Assembly: GCA_963738325.1 (NCBI GenBank)
Contig: CAVTWD010000001.1
Coordinates: 310,001-374,000, forward strand
From: CAVTWD01 sp963738325
GTDB lineage: Bacteria; Actinomycetota; Acidimicrobiia; Acidimicrobiales; Ilumatobacteraceae
Direction: 5' to 3'
DNA length: 64,000 nt
Below, in pieces: positions 16,848 through 25,758 of this stretch (the first letter of the stretch is position 1; each line of letters starts with the position of its first letter). A program made the position numbers and the translations under genes. The notes beneath the pieces were generated by a model. That model was not told the DNA's origin. It made no database searches and worked only from the letters and a program-made list of their open reading frames with translations.

Positions 16848-19214
16848 ATGAACATCATCGTCTTCACGTTGTTCGGGCTCGGGCTGGGCGGTCTCTACGC
16901 GATGCTCGGCCAGGGCATCGTGGTGGCCTACAAGGGCTCCGGCGTCATCAACTTCGCCCACGGCGCCATCGCCATGTACGTCACGTTCACGTTCAGCGAG
17001 CTGCGCGCGACGGGGGACCTGCGGCTGCCGCTCATCGACTTCCTTCCCGGTCATCTCGACGTCCCTGTCAACATCAGCCTCAGCGACGGGCCGCTCAGCT
17101 TCTGGCCCGCCTTCCTCGGCGCGATGGGCATGGCCGTGCTCCTCGGCCTCGCCATGCACTTCCTGGTGTTCCGCCCGCTGCGCAACGCGCCGCCGCTCGG
17201 CAAGGTCATCGCATCGGTCGGCATCCTGCTCTACCTCCAGGGCATCGCCATCCTGGATGACCACTTCGGGTCGGACACGCGGCAGCTGGAGACGATCCTG
17301 CCGTCCAAGCCGCTGAAGAATTTCCTCTGGAGCGGGAAGGTCTACCCGCGCGAGGACCTCTACCTGGCCGGGGTCGCCGTCATCATCGGCGTCCTCCTCT
17401 GGCTCGTGTACAAGTACACGCGCTTCGGGCTCGCGACGCGGGCGGCAGCCGGGAACGAGAAAGGGGCGATCCTCCTCGGTTACTCGCCCGACTTTCTCGC
17501 CGGCGCCAACTGGGTGCTGTCGGCCATGCTGGCCGGGATGGCCGGCATCTTCGCCGGGCAGATCGCCGGCACCCTCACCGCCACCCGCTACACGCTGCTC
17601 ATCGTGCCGGCGCTCGGTGCCGCGCTCATTGGCGGCCTGTCGTCGATCGGGCTGACCACCCTAGGTGGCCTCATCCTCGGCATGACCCAGTCGCTCGTCA
17701 CCTACATCGCCAGCCCCTCGCAGGGCTGGATCCCCAACTGGGCCCGCACCGGCCTCACCGACGCCGTGCCCCTTGTCGTCATCGCCGTGGTGCTGTTCAT
17801 CCGCGGGGAGTCGATCCCCATCCGCGGCACCGTCGAGCAGAAGCGGTTGCCGCTCGCACCGCAACCCGTGCGCATCGTCACGTGGAGCATCATCGGCCCG
17901 GCCGTCGGGGCCGTCGCCGTCATGATCTTCACGGGAGTGTGGGCGTTGGCGTTCACGACGTCGGTGATCACCGCCATCCTCATGCTCTCGTACGTCGTCC
18001 TGACGGGCTACGTGGGCCAGATTTCGCTCGCTCAGCTCGCCCTGGCCGGCGTGACCGGTTTCTTGCTGCTCCGGCTCATGAGCAACGGCAAGCGCGACCC
18101 GAGCGGCTTGTTCCCGTTCCCGATCAGCGGGCCGGGGTTGCCGCTCGTGGTCGCCTTCCCGATCGCGATCGCCGGGGCGATAGTCGTCGGGCTGGTGATC
18201 GGGTTGCCCGCGTTGCGAATACGAGGCGTGCAGCTGGCCGTCGTGACGATCGCGGCGGCGCTGACGATCGAGTCGTTCTACCTCGGGAACACGAACTTGT
18301 CGGGTCTGCGGGCGGGTTCCGACGGCAAGGTGCCCACTCCCCGGTTCTTCGGGATCAATCTCTCCTCGACCGGGGACAGCGGGCTGTCGGATGCCAAGCG
18401 CTTCGGCCACTGGACGATCATCATGCTGCTGCTGTCCTGTCTCGTCGTTGTGAACATCCGACGGACCGGCACGGGGCGGCGGTTCCTCGCCGTGCGGGCC
18501 AACGAGCGGGCGGCGGCCGCCGCCGGCATCCACGTGGCGCGGACGAAGCTCCTGGCCTTCGGCGTCGCGGCTGGGCTCGCCGGCGTCGCCGGGGGCATGT
18601 TCTCCTTCCAGCTGGGGACGATCAGCTCGGCCAACTGGGCGGTGCTCATCGGGCTGGCGGTCCTGGCGTTCGCCTACCTCGGCGGCATCACGTCCGTGAA
18701 CGGCGCCATCGTCGGCGGCATGATCGCGGCCAGTGGGCTGGTCGCCTACTTCGGCAAGTTCCACTTCCCCAACCTGGACCAGTACATCGTGGCCATCGGC
18801 GGGCTCGGCATGATCGTCACAGCGATCGTCAACCCAGAGGGCATCGCGCCGTACTTCCAGCCCGGCTTCCGCCTGCTCGGCAACAACGCGCTGCACTGGA
18901 CCCGCCAGCAGTGGATTCGCGCCGCCATGCGGTACGGCCCGTGGATCGTGGGCGGGGCCGTTTTCGGCTGGGTGGTGTGGACCCGCCGCGCCAACTACAC
19001 GTGGTGGATGGTGCTCGTCGGCGTGGCGCTCGCCTTGTTCATCCGCTCGATCATCATGCAGATCTACCGAGGCGTGACGGGTCAAGGAGCGCACGCTCCG
19101 GCGCCGTTGCCGCCCGATACCGGGCCCATCCTGGCCGGCGCCCACGGCGCCGCCACCTTCCAACCGCCGGCAACGGAGGTGCCGGCGGAGGCGGAAACCC
19201 AGGTGAAGGCATGA
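16848..19214 (+). CDS. Fused LivH-LivM-type ABC permease
   Basis: 788-residue protein joining both membrane subunits of a branched-chain-type importer. The first ~300 residues are LivH-like (GLYAMLGQGIVVAYKGSGVINFAHGAIAMY; LLGYSPDFLAGANWVLSAMLAGMAG). The second part is LivM-like (VLTGYVGQISLAQLALAGVTGF; PALRIRGVQLAVVTIAAALTIES; the cytoplasmic coupling region VRANERAAAAAGI; YLGGITSVNGAIVGG). A final ~100 residues hold two more hydrophobic segments and a Pro/Ala-rich tail. Family members are usually two proteins of about 300 residues each. The start at 16848 matches a natural membrane lead, and the stop overlaps the ATPase start (ATGA). Confidence 0.92.
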   Translation: MNIIVFTLFGLGLGGLYAMLGQGIVVAYKGSGVINFAHGAIAMYVTFTFSELRATGDLRLPLIDFLPGHLDVPVNISLSDGPLSFWPAFLGAMGMAVLLGLAMHFLVFRPLRNAPPLGKVIASVGILLYLQGIAILDDHFGSDTRQLETILPSKPLKNFLWSGKVYPREDLYLAGVAVIIGVLLWLVYKYTRFGLATRAAAGNEKGAILLGYSPDFLAGANWVLSAMLAGMAGIFAGQIAGTLTATRYTLLIVPALGAALIGGLSSIGLTTLGGLILGMTQSLVTYIASPSQGWIPNWARTGLTDAVPLVVIAVVLFIRGESIPIRGTVEQKRLPLAPQPVRIVTWSIIGPAVGAVAVMIFTGVWALAFTTSVITAILMLSYVVLTGYVGQISLAQLALAGVTGFLLLRLMSNGKRDPSGLFPFPISGPGLPLVVAFPIAIAGAIVVGLVIGLPALRIRGVQLAVVTIAAALTIESFYLGNTNLSGLRAGSDGKVPTPRFFGINLSSTGDSGLSDAKRFGHWTIIMLLLSCLVVVNIRRTGTGRRFLAVRANERAAAAAGIHVARTKLLAFGVAAGLAGVAGGMFSFQLGTISSANWAVLIGLAVLAFAYLGGITSVNGAIVGGMIAASGLVAYFGKFHFPNLDQYIVAIGGLGMIVTAIVNPEGIAPYFQPGFRLLGNNALHWTRQQWIRAAMRYGPWIVGGAVFGWVVWTRRANYTWWMVLVGVALALFIRSIIMQIYRGVTGQGAHAPAPLPPDTGPILAGAHGAATFQPPATEVPAEAETQVKA

Positions 19215-20107
19215 CCGTGCTCCTCGAGACGCAAGGCCTCACCGTGACCTTCGGTGGCCTCGCCGCCAACCGGGACGTGGACCTGAAGGTCGAGCAAGGC
19301 GCCTTCGTCGGTCTCATCGGTCCGAACGGGGCGGGCAAGACCACCTTCATCGATGCCATCACAGGTTTCGTGAAGCCTTCGGCCGGAGTCATCAACTTCG
19401 ACGGGCAGGTCCTGAACGAGCTCTCGCCCACCGACCGCGCTCGACTCGGCCTGAATCGCACGTTCCAGTCGCTCGAGCTGTTCGAGGACCTCACCGTGCG
19501 GGACAACTTGCTGGTCGCGGCGGAGCGGCCGGTGTGGTGGTCGTTCCTCGCCGACATCTTCCATCCCGGCCGGCGCTCGGCCGAGATGGAACAACAAGTC
19601 GACTGGGCCATCGGTGTGCTCGGGCTCGAACCCGTCGCCGATCGCCTTCCGAGCGACCTCTCGCACGGGAACCGCAAGCTGGTCGGTGTGGCGCGCGCTC
19701 TGGCCGCCCGCCCGAAGCTGCTGCTGCTCGACGAGCCCGCCGCCGGCCTGGACACCGCCGAGAGCCAGGCGCTCGGAGCGCAACTGCGTGACTTCCTGAA
19801 CCGCGGCATCACGATGTTCCTCATCGATCACGACATGGGGCTCGTCCTCAACGTCTGCGACTACATCTACGTGCTGGACTTCGGCGCTCTGATCGCCCAG
19901 GGCACGCCATCGCAGATCCGACGCGACCCCGCGGTCGTCACGGCTTACCTCGGCGAGAGCGCTGGTGAGAAGCAGGCCCTCGAGGGCTCGGTCGTGCTCG
20001 AGATGGAGGCCGCCCACTCGATGACCGAGGCCGAGGTCCCCGTGGAGCAGGTCAGCGAGTACAGCGGCTTCGAGGGGGAGCCCTCCTCCGAGATCGAGGT
20101 GGACTGA
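19211..20107 (+). CDS. livG: Branched-chain-type ABC ATP-binding protein (LivG)
   Basis: 298-residue ATPase. Walker A is GPNGAGKTT, Q-loop RTFQSLELFEDLTV, signature LSHGNRKLVGVARAL (the usual LSYGxQR form is relaxed), Walker B LLLLDEPAAGLD and switch His in LIDHDMGLV. LivG-type proteins carry the insertion after the Q-loop seen here (RPVWWSFLADIFHPGRRS). The last ~45 residues, rich in Glu, are an extension beyond the core. It overlaps the fused permease upstream and livF downstream, where the stop and start share one base. Confidence 0.92.
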   Translation: MTVLLETQGLTVTFGGLAANRDVDLKVEQGAFVGLIGPNGAGKTTFIDAITGFVKPSAGVINFDGQVLNELSPTDRARLGLNRTFQSLELFEDLTVRDNLLVAAERPVWWSFLADIFHPGRRSAEMEQQVDWAIGVLGLEPVADRLPSDLSHGNRKLVGVARALAARPKLLLLDEPAAGLDTAESQALGAQLRDFLNRGITMFLIDHDMGLVLNVCDYIYVLDFGALIAQGTPSQIRRDPAVVTAYLGESAGEKQALEGSVVLEMEAAHSMTEAEVPVEQVSEYSGFEGEPSSEIEVD

Positions 20108-20850
20108 TGGACGCGCTCATCGATGTCCGCGGCCTCGCCTCCGGCTACAACGGCATCCCGGTCATCCGCGACGTCGACCTCACGATGAACAAGGGCGAAG
20201 TCGTCGCCCTCCTCGGGGCCAACGGAGCCGGAAAGACGACCACGCTCCTCACGATCTCGGGCCTCGTCCGTCCCTTGGCCGGGGCCGTGACCGTGCTCGG
20301 GGCACCGGTGCTCGGTGGGCGCGCCTATCGAGTGGCTCGGCGCGGCGTGGCGCACGTAGCCGAGGACCGCTCGCTCTTCTTCGACCTCACCGTGCAGGAG
20401 AACCTCCGCCTCGGCCTCACCGGGGCGCGGGCAGGGCGGAAGGCGGCCCACGAGAAGGCGCTCGAGATGCTCCCGGCGCTCAAGCCCTTGATGGCGCGGC
20501 GCGCCGGCTTGCTGTCGGGCGGCGAGCAGCAGATGCTCGCCATGGCACGCGCCCTGGCCTCGGACCCACAGGTGCTGCTGGTCGACGAGATGAGCCTTGG
20601 CCTCGCGCCGATCATCGTCGAGCGACTCCTGCCCATCGTGCGCCGCATCGCCGACGAGACCGGCACCGGGGTAATCATCGTCGAGCAACATGTGCACATG
20701 GCGCTCGAGGTGGCCGACCGCGCCTACGTCATGAGCCAGGGACGCGTCGTGATGTCGGGGCCGGCCGCCGAGCTGGCCTCCCGGCGAGAGTTGCTCGAGG
20801 CCAGCTACCTCGGCGAGGTCGCCGTGGAGGCCGCCTCCGAAGCCAGCTAG
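20107..20850 (+). CDS. livF: Branched-chain-type ABC ATP-binding protein (LivF)
   Basis: 247-residue second ATPase of the importer. Walker A GANGAGKTT, the LivF-like HVAEDRSLFFDLTVQENL, signature LSGGEQQMLAMARAL, Walker B LLVDEMSLGLAP and the switch His in VEQHVHMALEVAD. The MSLGLAP form after Walker B distinguishes LivF from LivG. Start and stop positions imply coupled translation with livG; a second fused permease follows after 50 bases. Confidence 0.93.
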   Translation: MDALIDVRGLASGYNGIPVIRDVDLTMNKGEVVALLGANGAGKTTTLLTISGLVRPLAGAVTVLGAPVLGGRAYRVARRGVAHVAEDRSLFFDLTVQENLRLGLTGARAGRKAAHEKALEMLPALKPLMARRAGLLSGGEQQMLAMARALASDPQVLLVDEMSLGLAPIIVERLLPIVRRIADETGTGVIIVEQHVHMALEVADRAYVMSQGRVVMSGPAAELASRRELLEASYLGEVAVEAASEAS

Positions 20851-20900
20851 GCCTCGCCATGGGCCTGGGCTCGAGGGGCGGCGGCGAGCGTTCGTAGACC

Positions 20901-22955
20901 ATGGCCATGACCCTGCTCTTCCTGCTGCTGGGCGTGGGCGCCGGCGCCGTCTATGCCGCGCTCGGCTTGGGTCTCGTCATGGTCTACCGGGGCTGCGGCG
21001 TCCTCAACATGGCCCAGGGGGCGATGGCGATGCTCCCGGCCCTCACGTTCGTGACCTTGCGGCGCACGGGCACGCTCGTGCTGCCCTGGATCTGGCTGCC
21101 CCACGAGGTCCACCTAGGGCAGGCCCCCACGGTGGTCTGCATCGTGCTCGCCCTCGGCGTCGCCGCGCTCGTCGGTCTCGCCGCTCACGCGTTCGTCTTC
21201 GAGCCCATCCGTGACCGTTCCCCGGTGACGAAGGTCGTGGCATCGGTCGGGTTGACCATCGTGCTCGAAGCCATCGCCATCTTGAACTTCGGGCCGGGGT
21301 TGCAGACGGGGAAGGCCATCTTCCCCGACGGCAACGTCAGGGTCTTCGGCCAACCGGTGCCCCAAGATCGGCTCTTCCTCGCGGCGGTGGTGATCCTTGT
21401 GGCGGCTGCCCTCTGGGCGCTCTACCGCTGGACCCACTTCGGCTTGGTGACGCGAGCGGCGGCCGAATCGGAGAAGGGGGCGCTGCTCCTGGGCTACTCG
21501 CCGCGGCGGATCAGCGGCGCGAACTGGGTGCTCTCGTCTCTCCTCGCGGGGCTGGCCGGCATCTTGATCACCCCCGTCTCGGGGGTGACGCCCTTCAACT
21601 ACTCGCTCTTCGTGGTGCCCGCGTTGGCGGCCGCGCTGGCCGGGAGGTTCCGCTCGTTCCCGGTCACGTGCGCCACCGCGTTCGCGCTGGGGATGTTCCA
21701 GGCGCTGGTGGTGCGGCTGGTGTCGTTCCACTGGGTGCCGAGGTTCGTCCATGCCGGTCTCGATAGCGCGCTGCCGTTCCTGGTGATCGTCGTCGTGCTC
21801 GCCGTCGTCGGCCAAGCACTGCCGCCGCGGGGCACGTATCTCGCCGACCGCCAAGCGCGTGCCCCCCTCGTGCAGCCCACGCTGACCCGGCTCGGCCCAT
21901 GGGTCGCCATGGCGCTGCTCGTCATGGGCGTGGGCGCCTCAGGGATCAGGCTCGCCCTCATCCACTCGTTGATCATGGCGGTGCTCGTGCTCTCCCTCGT
22001 GGTGCTCACCGGCTACGTCGGCCAGGTGAGCCTCGCCCAGATGGCCTTCGCCGGCTTCGGCGCCTTCATGCTGGCCCGCTTCGCCAACGACTACGGCATC
22101 CCGTTCCCTGTCAGCCCGCTGCTGGCGATCGCGACCACGACTGCCTTCGGCGTGATCCTTGGTCTCGCCGCGGCCCGGATTCGCGGCGTGCAGCTCGCCG
22201 CGGTGACATTGGCCTTTGCCGGCGCCATCGAGCAGCTCCTCTTCCGGAACAACTCCTTCACGGGCTTCGGGGGCATTTCCACCGTGCCCAACCCCCGGCT
22301 GCTCGGGCTCGACCTCGGCATCCTGGGCGGGAGCGCCTACCCGCAACGGGCGTTCGGGCTCCTCGTGGTGGCCGTCGCCGCGGCCGCCTGCCTCGTCGTG
22401 ATCAACGTGCGCCGCGCCGGCTGCGGGCGGACGTTTCTCGCCGTGCGGGTCAACGAGCGAGCCGCCGCGTCCATTGGCGTCGACGTCGTCAAGACGAAGC
22501 TCCTCGCCAACGGTCTCGCCTCGTTCCTCGCGGGCCTGGCCGGGGTGCTGATCGGCTACCAGCTCGTGCAGTTCTCGGCGGAGGGCTTCGACGCGACCGC
22601 CGGTCTCGCCCTGCTGGCCGTCGCCTACCTCGGCGGGATCGCCTCCGTGCGGGGAGCCATCATCGCCGGGCTGCTGGCACCGGCCGGGGTCGTCTTCTAC
22701 GTGCTCTCGGAGCTGACCGGGGGCCGCCCGGCCGACTACCAGTTCCTGCTGACCGGGGTGGCGCTCATCGTCGCCACCAGCCACCTGCCAGAGGGCCTCG
22801 CCGGTCTGTTCGAGCGGCGGGAGCGCCCGGCGCGAATCTTGTCGCGGCCCGCGCCGTCGAGAGCGCGACCCCCGCGCCAGCACGGCGTGTCGTTGCCCTC
22901 CATCGAGTTGCTGGGCATGGTCGTCGAGCCGGTCACCGAGGAGGCGCTTCGTTAG
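20901..22955 (+). CDS. Second fused LivH-LivM-type ABC permease
   Basis: 684-residue fusion with the same order as the permease at 16848. The LivH-like part has VYAALGLGLVMVYRGCGVLNMAQGAMAM and LLGYSPRRISGANWVLSSLLAGLAG; the LivM-like part has VLTGYVGQVSLAQMAFAGFGAFMLARF, ARIRGVQLAAVTLAFAGAIEQLLFRN, VRVNERAAASIGVDVVKTKLL and YLGGIASVRGAI. It is clearly a paralogue, not a copy, because sequence and tail differ. No second binding protein or ATPase accompanies it, so it probably shares the LivG/LivF pair and gives a second transport specificity. The ATG at 20901 has a second ATG two codons later. Confidence 0.9.
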   Translation: MAMTLLFLLLGVGAGAVYAALGLGLVMVYRGCGVLNMAQGAMAMLPALTFVTLRRTGTLVLPWIWLPHEVHLGQAPTVVCIVLALGVAALVGLAAHAFVFEPIRDRSPVTKVVASVGLTIVLEAIAILNFGPGLQTGKAIFPDGNVRVFGQPVPQDRLFLAAVVILVAAALWALYRWTHFGLVTRAAAESEKGALLLGYSPRRISGANWVLSSLLAGLAGILITPVSGVTPFNYSLFVVPALAAALAGRFRSFPVTCATAFALGMFQALVVRLVSFHWVPRFVHAGLDSALPFLVIVVVLAVVGQALPPRGTYLADRQARAPLVQPTLTRLGPWVAMALLVMGVGASGIRLALIHSLIMAVLVLSLVVLTGYVGQVSLAQMAFAGFGAFMLARFANDYGIPFPVSPLLAIATTTAFGVILGLAAARIRGVQLAAVTLAFAGAIEQLLFRNNSFTGFGGISTVPNPRLLGLDLGILGGSAYPQRAFGLLVVAVAAAACLVVINVRRAGCGRTFLAVRVNERAAASIGVDVVKTKLLANGLASFLAGLAGVLIGYQLVQFSAEGFDATAGLALLAVAYLGGIASVRGAIIAGLLAPAGVVFYVLSELTGGRPADYQFLLTGVALIVATSHLPEGLAGLFERRERPARILSRPAPSRARPPRQHGVSLPSIELLGMVVEPVTEEALR

Positions 22956-22975
22956 CGAAGGGGGGAAGGAGACCC
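22951..22975. repeat. Half-copy of a dispersed G-rich repeat
   Basis: TTAGCGAAGGGGGGAAGGAG begins at the stop codon of the second permease gene. Almost the same string begins at the stop codon of the esterase gene at 39733, where it forms a full hairpin; related forms lie at 31743 and 33826. Confidence 0.6.
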
Positions 22976-23020
22976 GTGCTCAGGTGACGGCGGTGGTCGC
23001 CACCCGCGAGACTGCGCCCG

Positions 23021-23518
23021 ATGGAGACCATGACCGACCGCCTCGCCGAGCTGCTCGACCGTCAAGAGATCACACAGCTCGTCAACGCCTACGCCCGAAG
23101 CGTCGACCTGAACGACCCCGACGCCGTCGCCGCGTTGTTCACCGATGACGCCGTGATCGACTACGGCCGGGGCTTTCCCGACCGCGTCGTCGGCCCGGCG
23201 GCCCTGGCCGAGACGCTGCGGAAGACCCTGGGGAACGTGTTGGCCACCTCCCATCACTGCTCGAACGTCGACATCTGGTTCGACTCGCCCGAGGACGCCC
23301 ACGGCATCGTGTACCTCTACGTGTGGCACCGCTTCGCCGACCGCCCCGACTTCCACCTCTGGGCGCAGTACCACGACCGCTACCGGCGGATGCCGGAGGT
23401 GGGCTGGCGGTTCTCCTACCGCAGCATCCAGGTGGCCGGAGCCACCGGGGTCGATCGGGAGTTCGACATGATCGGGCGGACGCCGGGCCGTGCGCCCGGG
23501 CGATCTGACGCGGGTTGA
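23021..23518 (+). CDS. SnoaL-like / NTF2-fold protein
   Basis: 165-residue member of the SnoaL_4 type. The start MTDRLAELLDRQEITQLVNAYARSVDLNDPDAVAALFTDDAVIDYG is the classic pattern, with an active-site-like Asp and Tyr, followed by HHCSNVDIWF and HLWAQYHDRY. Relatives include dehydratases such as scytalone dehydratase and ring-hydroxylation or isomerisation proteins. It is 65 bases after the permease and is followed by an isomerase and a P450, suggesting a role in breakdown of the imported compound (inference). ATG at 23030 is an alternative start. Confidence 0.75.
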   Translation: METMTDRLAELLDRQEITQLVNAYARSVDLNDPDAVAALFTDDAVIDYGRGFPDRVVGPAALAETLRKTLGNVLATSHHCSNVDIWFDSPEDAHGIVYLYVWHRFADRPDFHLWAQYHDRYRRMPEVGWRFSYRSIQVAGATGVDREFDMIGRTPGRAPGRSDAG

Positions 23519-23550
23519 CGGTGCCATGGAGCGCTCAACCGCGTCAGATC
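23502..23550. repeat. Inverted repeat enclosing the isomerase start codon
   Basis: Arms 23502-23518 (GATCTGACGCGGGTTGA) and 23535-23550 (TCAACCGCGTCAGATC) pair over 16 bases with one bulged G; the loop is 16 bases. The left arm contains the stop codon of the SnoaL-like gene and the loop contains the ATG of the next gene, so an RNA hairpin could control re-initiation, or a protein could bind the DNA. Confidence 0.75.
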
Positions 23551-24353
23551 ACGCTGAGCGGGCGGGAAGGCCGCTCATCCTCAGCCACTTCTCGTTGCCC
23601 GAGGCCGCGTTCGAGGAGCGGGTGTCGGCCGCCGCCGCGGGCGGCTTCGACGGGATCGGGCTGAACGCCGGCGTCTTCCGCCGCATGCTCGACGACGGCT
23701 GGACCATCGTCCAGATGCAAGGCGTGCTCGATCGTCACGACATGGCCCTGCTCGAGGTCGAGGCGTTGCGCCTGTTCGACCTCGAGCGCGCCGAGGACGT
23801 GTTCGCCATGGTCGAGGCGTTCCGCCCCTCCCACGTCCAGGTGGTCGCGCCCTTCGAGGGGGATGTGCCGATCGGCCCCGGTGGTGAGCGGCTGGCCGCG
23901 CTGGCGGCGAGAGCCGAATCCTTCGGGACGCGGCTCGCTTTCGAGTTCCTCCCCTTCACAGCGATTCGCGACGCCGACGAGGCTCTCGCGCTCATCGCCG
24001 CGGCCGGCAACCCGGCGAACGCCGGCCTCTGCGTCGACTCGTGGCACGTGTTCCGGGGATCGGGACCGGCGCAGCTCGCCCGGATCCCGCCCGAGCGGGT
24101 GACGGTGGTGCAGTTCGACGACGGGCCGATGCAACCGGTGCTGGCCGACTACCTCGAGGACACCATGCACTACCGCAACGTGCCGGGCGAGGGGGAGTTC
24201 GACCTCGTCGGCTTCTTGCAGGCCCTCCCGGCCGAGCCCCCGCTCTCGGTCGAGGTGATCGACGACGATCTCGCCGGCCAGCCCGCGGCCGACGTCGCCC
24301 GGCGCCTGGCCAGGGCCACCCGGGCGGTGCTCGCCCAGGCGGGGCGCTCCTGA
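23526..24353 (+). CDS. Sugar phosphate isomerase/epimerase family TIM barrel
   Basis: 275-residue xylose-isomerase-like TIM-barrel protein. Typical elements are HFSLPEAAFEERVSAAAAGGFDGIGL, LLEVEALRLF, the metal-ligand strand LAFEFLPFTAI, GLCVDSWHVFR with an Asp/His pair, and the late SVEVIDDDL. Such proteins isomerise or epimerise sugars and polyols, or act on ring-cleavage products, using a divalent metal. The ATG at 23526 was chosen because it follows the upstream stop by seven bases; it lies in the loop of an inverted repeat and lacks a clear ribosome binding site. A paralogue lies at 46523. Confidence 0.8.
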   Translation: MERSTASDHAERAGRPLILSHFSLPEAAFEERVSAAAAGGFDGIGLNAGVFRRMLDDGWTIVQMQGVLDRHDMALLEVEALRLFDLERAEDVFAMVEAFRPSHVQVVAPFEGDVPIGPGGERLAALAARAESFGTRLAFEFLPFTAIRDADEALALIAAAGNPANAGLCVDSWHVFRGSGPAQLARIPPERVTVVQFDDGPMQPVLADYLEDTMHYRNVPGEGEFDLVGFLQALPAEPPLSVEVIDDDLAGQPAADVARRLARATRAVLAQAGRS

Positions 24354-24450
24354 GGGCCACCCGGGCGGGGCGGCCTTGACGCCGCCCCGCCGAGAACTGA
24401 TCGGGCGGTCATTTCTCGACGGTGGCGTCTCGACCTGGGAACATGGGGCC

Positions 24451-25758
24451 ATGGGGGACCAGCTCGCCGCCGACCGCCCTCGGGTCGACCTCGAAGGCTT
24501 CGACCCGTTCGATGCGCAGGTCCAGCAGTGCCCACACCCGCACTACGCGGCGATGCGGGAGGCCGTCCCGGTCTTCCACGTCCCGGGCACCGACATCTAC
24601 CTGGTCACGCGCCACGACCTGATCGTGCCGATCCTGCGGGACACGGCCACCTTCTCCAACGACTTCGGAACGCCGGGTGAGCCGGCACGTGGTGCCGTGG
24701 TCGAGCAGTTGAAGGAGGTCATGGCCGAGGGGTGGCCGCGGGTCCCGACGATGCTCACTGTCGACCCGCCGTGGCACACGCGCTACCGGGCGACCGTGGC
24801 CGGCTACTTCACGCCGCGCCCCATCGCCGCGCTCCGGCCCGCGGTCGTCTCCATCGTCGACCGGCTCGTTGACGGGTGGATCGGCGAGGGCCACATCGAG
24901 TTCGTGGAGCGCTTCGCCATCCCCCTGCCCATCGAGGCGATCGCGTACGTGTTGAACGTGCCGCCCGACCGGATGACGGACTTCAAGCGGTGGTCCGACG
25001 ACTCCATCGCCGCCATCGGCACGGCCATCAGCGACGAGTGCCGCCTCGACGCGGCGCGCGGCATCGTCGAGTTCCAGCACTACTTCGCCCCGCAACTCGA
25101 GGCCCGCCGAGCTCATCCGTCGGGCGACTTGATGTCCAGCCTCGTCACCGCCCGCATCCAGACCGACGACGGTATCGAGCGCGGCCTCGACATGGCCGAG
25201 ATGCTCTCCATCCTCCTCCAGCTGCTCGTGGCGGGCAACGAGACCACCACCAAGGCCCTCACCGAAGGGGTGATGTTGCTCGCCACCCACCCCGACCAGT
25301 GGGAGGCGCTCAAGGCCGACCCGGCCGGGCGGGCCCCGGTGGTCACCGAAGAGGTGCTCCGGCTCGCCGCCCCGACGCAGGGGATGTTCCGCCGCGTCAC
25401 CCGTGACACCGAGATCGACGGCGTGAGCGTCCCGGAGGGGGCGAGGCTCGTGGTGATGTACGCCGCCGCCAATCGGGATCCGTCCGTCTTCACCGCGCCC
25501 GACGACTTCGACCCGGACCGCGAGAACATGAAGGAGCACCTCGCCTTCGGCAAAGGCATCCACTTCTGCTTGGGGGCACCCCTGTCGAGGCTCGAGATGC
25601 AGGTGGCCTTCGAGGCCCTCGCTCGGCGGCTCGACGACCTCCGCCTGACCGACGGCCAGACGCTCCAGTACCACCCGAGCTTCGTCCTGCGGGGGTTGAA
25701 GCGGCTCGAGATCGACTTCATCGCGGCTTCGCCGACCGGTAGCAAGGAGGAAGCGTGA
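24451..25758 (+). CDS. Cytochrome P450
   Basis: 435-residue soluble bacterial P450. The oxygen-activating I-helix motif is LLVAGNETTTKAL, the K-helix ExxR is EEVLRLAAPTQGMFRR, and the heme-binding loop is FGKGIHFCLGAPLSRLEMQ with the thiolate Cys. N-terminal elements such as DPPWHTRYRATVAGYFTPR also fit. It would hydroxylate a small hydrophobic compound with electrons from a ferredoxin not encoded nearby. It ends in a GTGA overlap with the 3-hydroxyacyl-CoA dehydrogenase gene, so the two are coupled, which suggests oxidation and beta-oxidation of one substrate. Confidence 0.95.
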   Translation: MGDQLAADRPRVDLEGFDPFDAQVQQCPHPHYAAMREAVPVFHVPGTDIYLVTRHDLIVPILRDTATFSNDFGTPGEPARGAVVEQLKEVMAEGWPRVPTMLTVDPPWHTRYRATVAGYFTPRPIAALRPAVVSIVDRLVDGWIGEGHIEFVERFAIPLPIEAIAYVLNVPPDRMTDFKRWSDDSIAAIGTAISDECRLDAARGIVEFQHYFAPQLEARRAHPSGDLMSSLVTARIQTDDGIERGLDMAEMLSILLQLLVAGNETTTKALTEGVMLLATHPDQWEALKADPAGRAPVVTEEVLRLAAPTQGMFRRVTRDTEIDGVSVPEGARLVVMYAAANRDPSVFTAPDDFDPDRENMKEHLAFGKGIHFCLGAPLSRLEMQVAFEALARRLDDLRLTDGQTLQYHPSFVLRGLKRLEIDFIAASPTGSKEEA

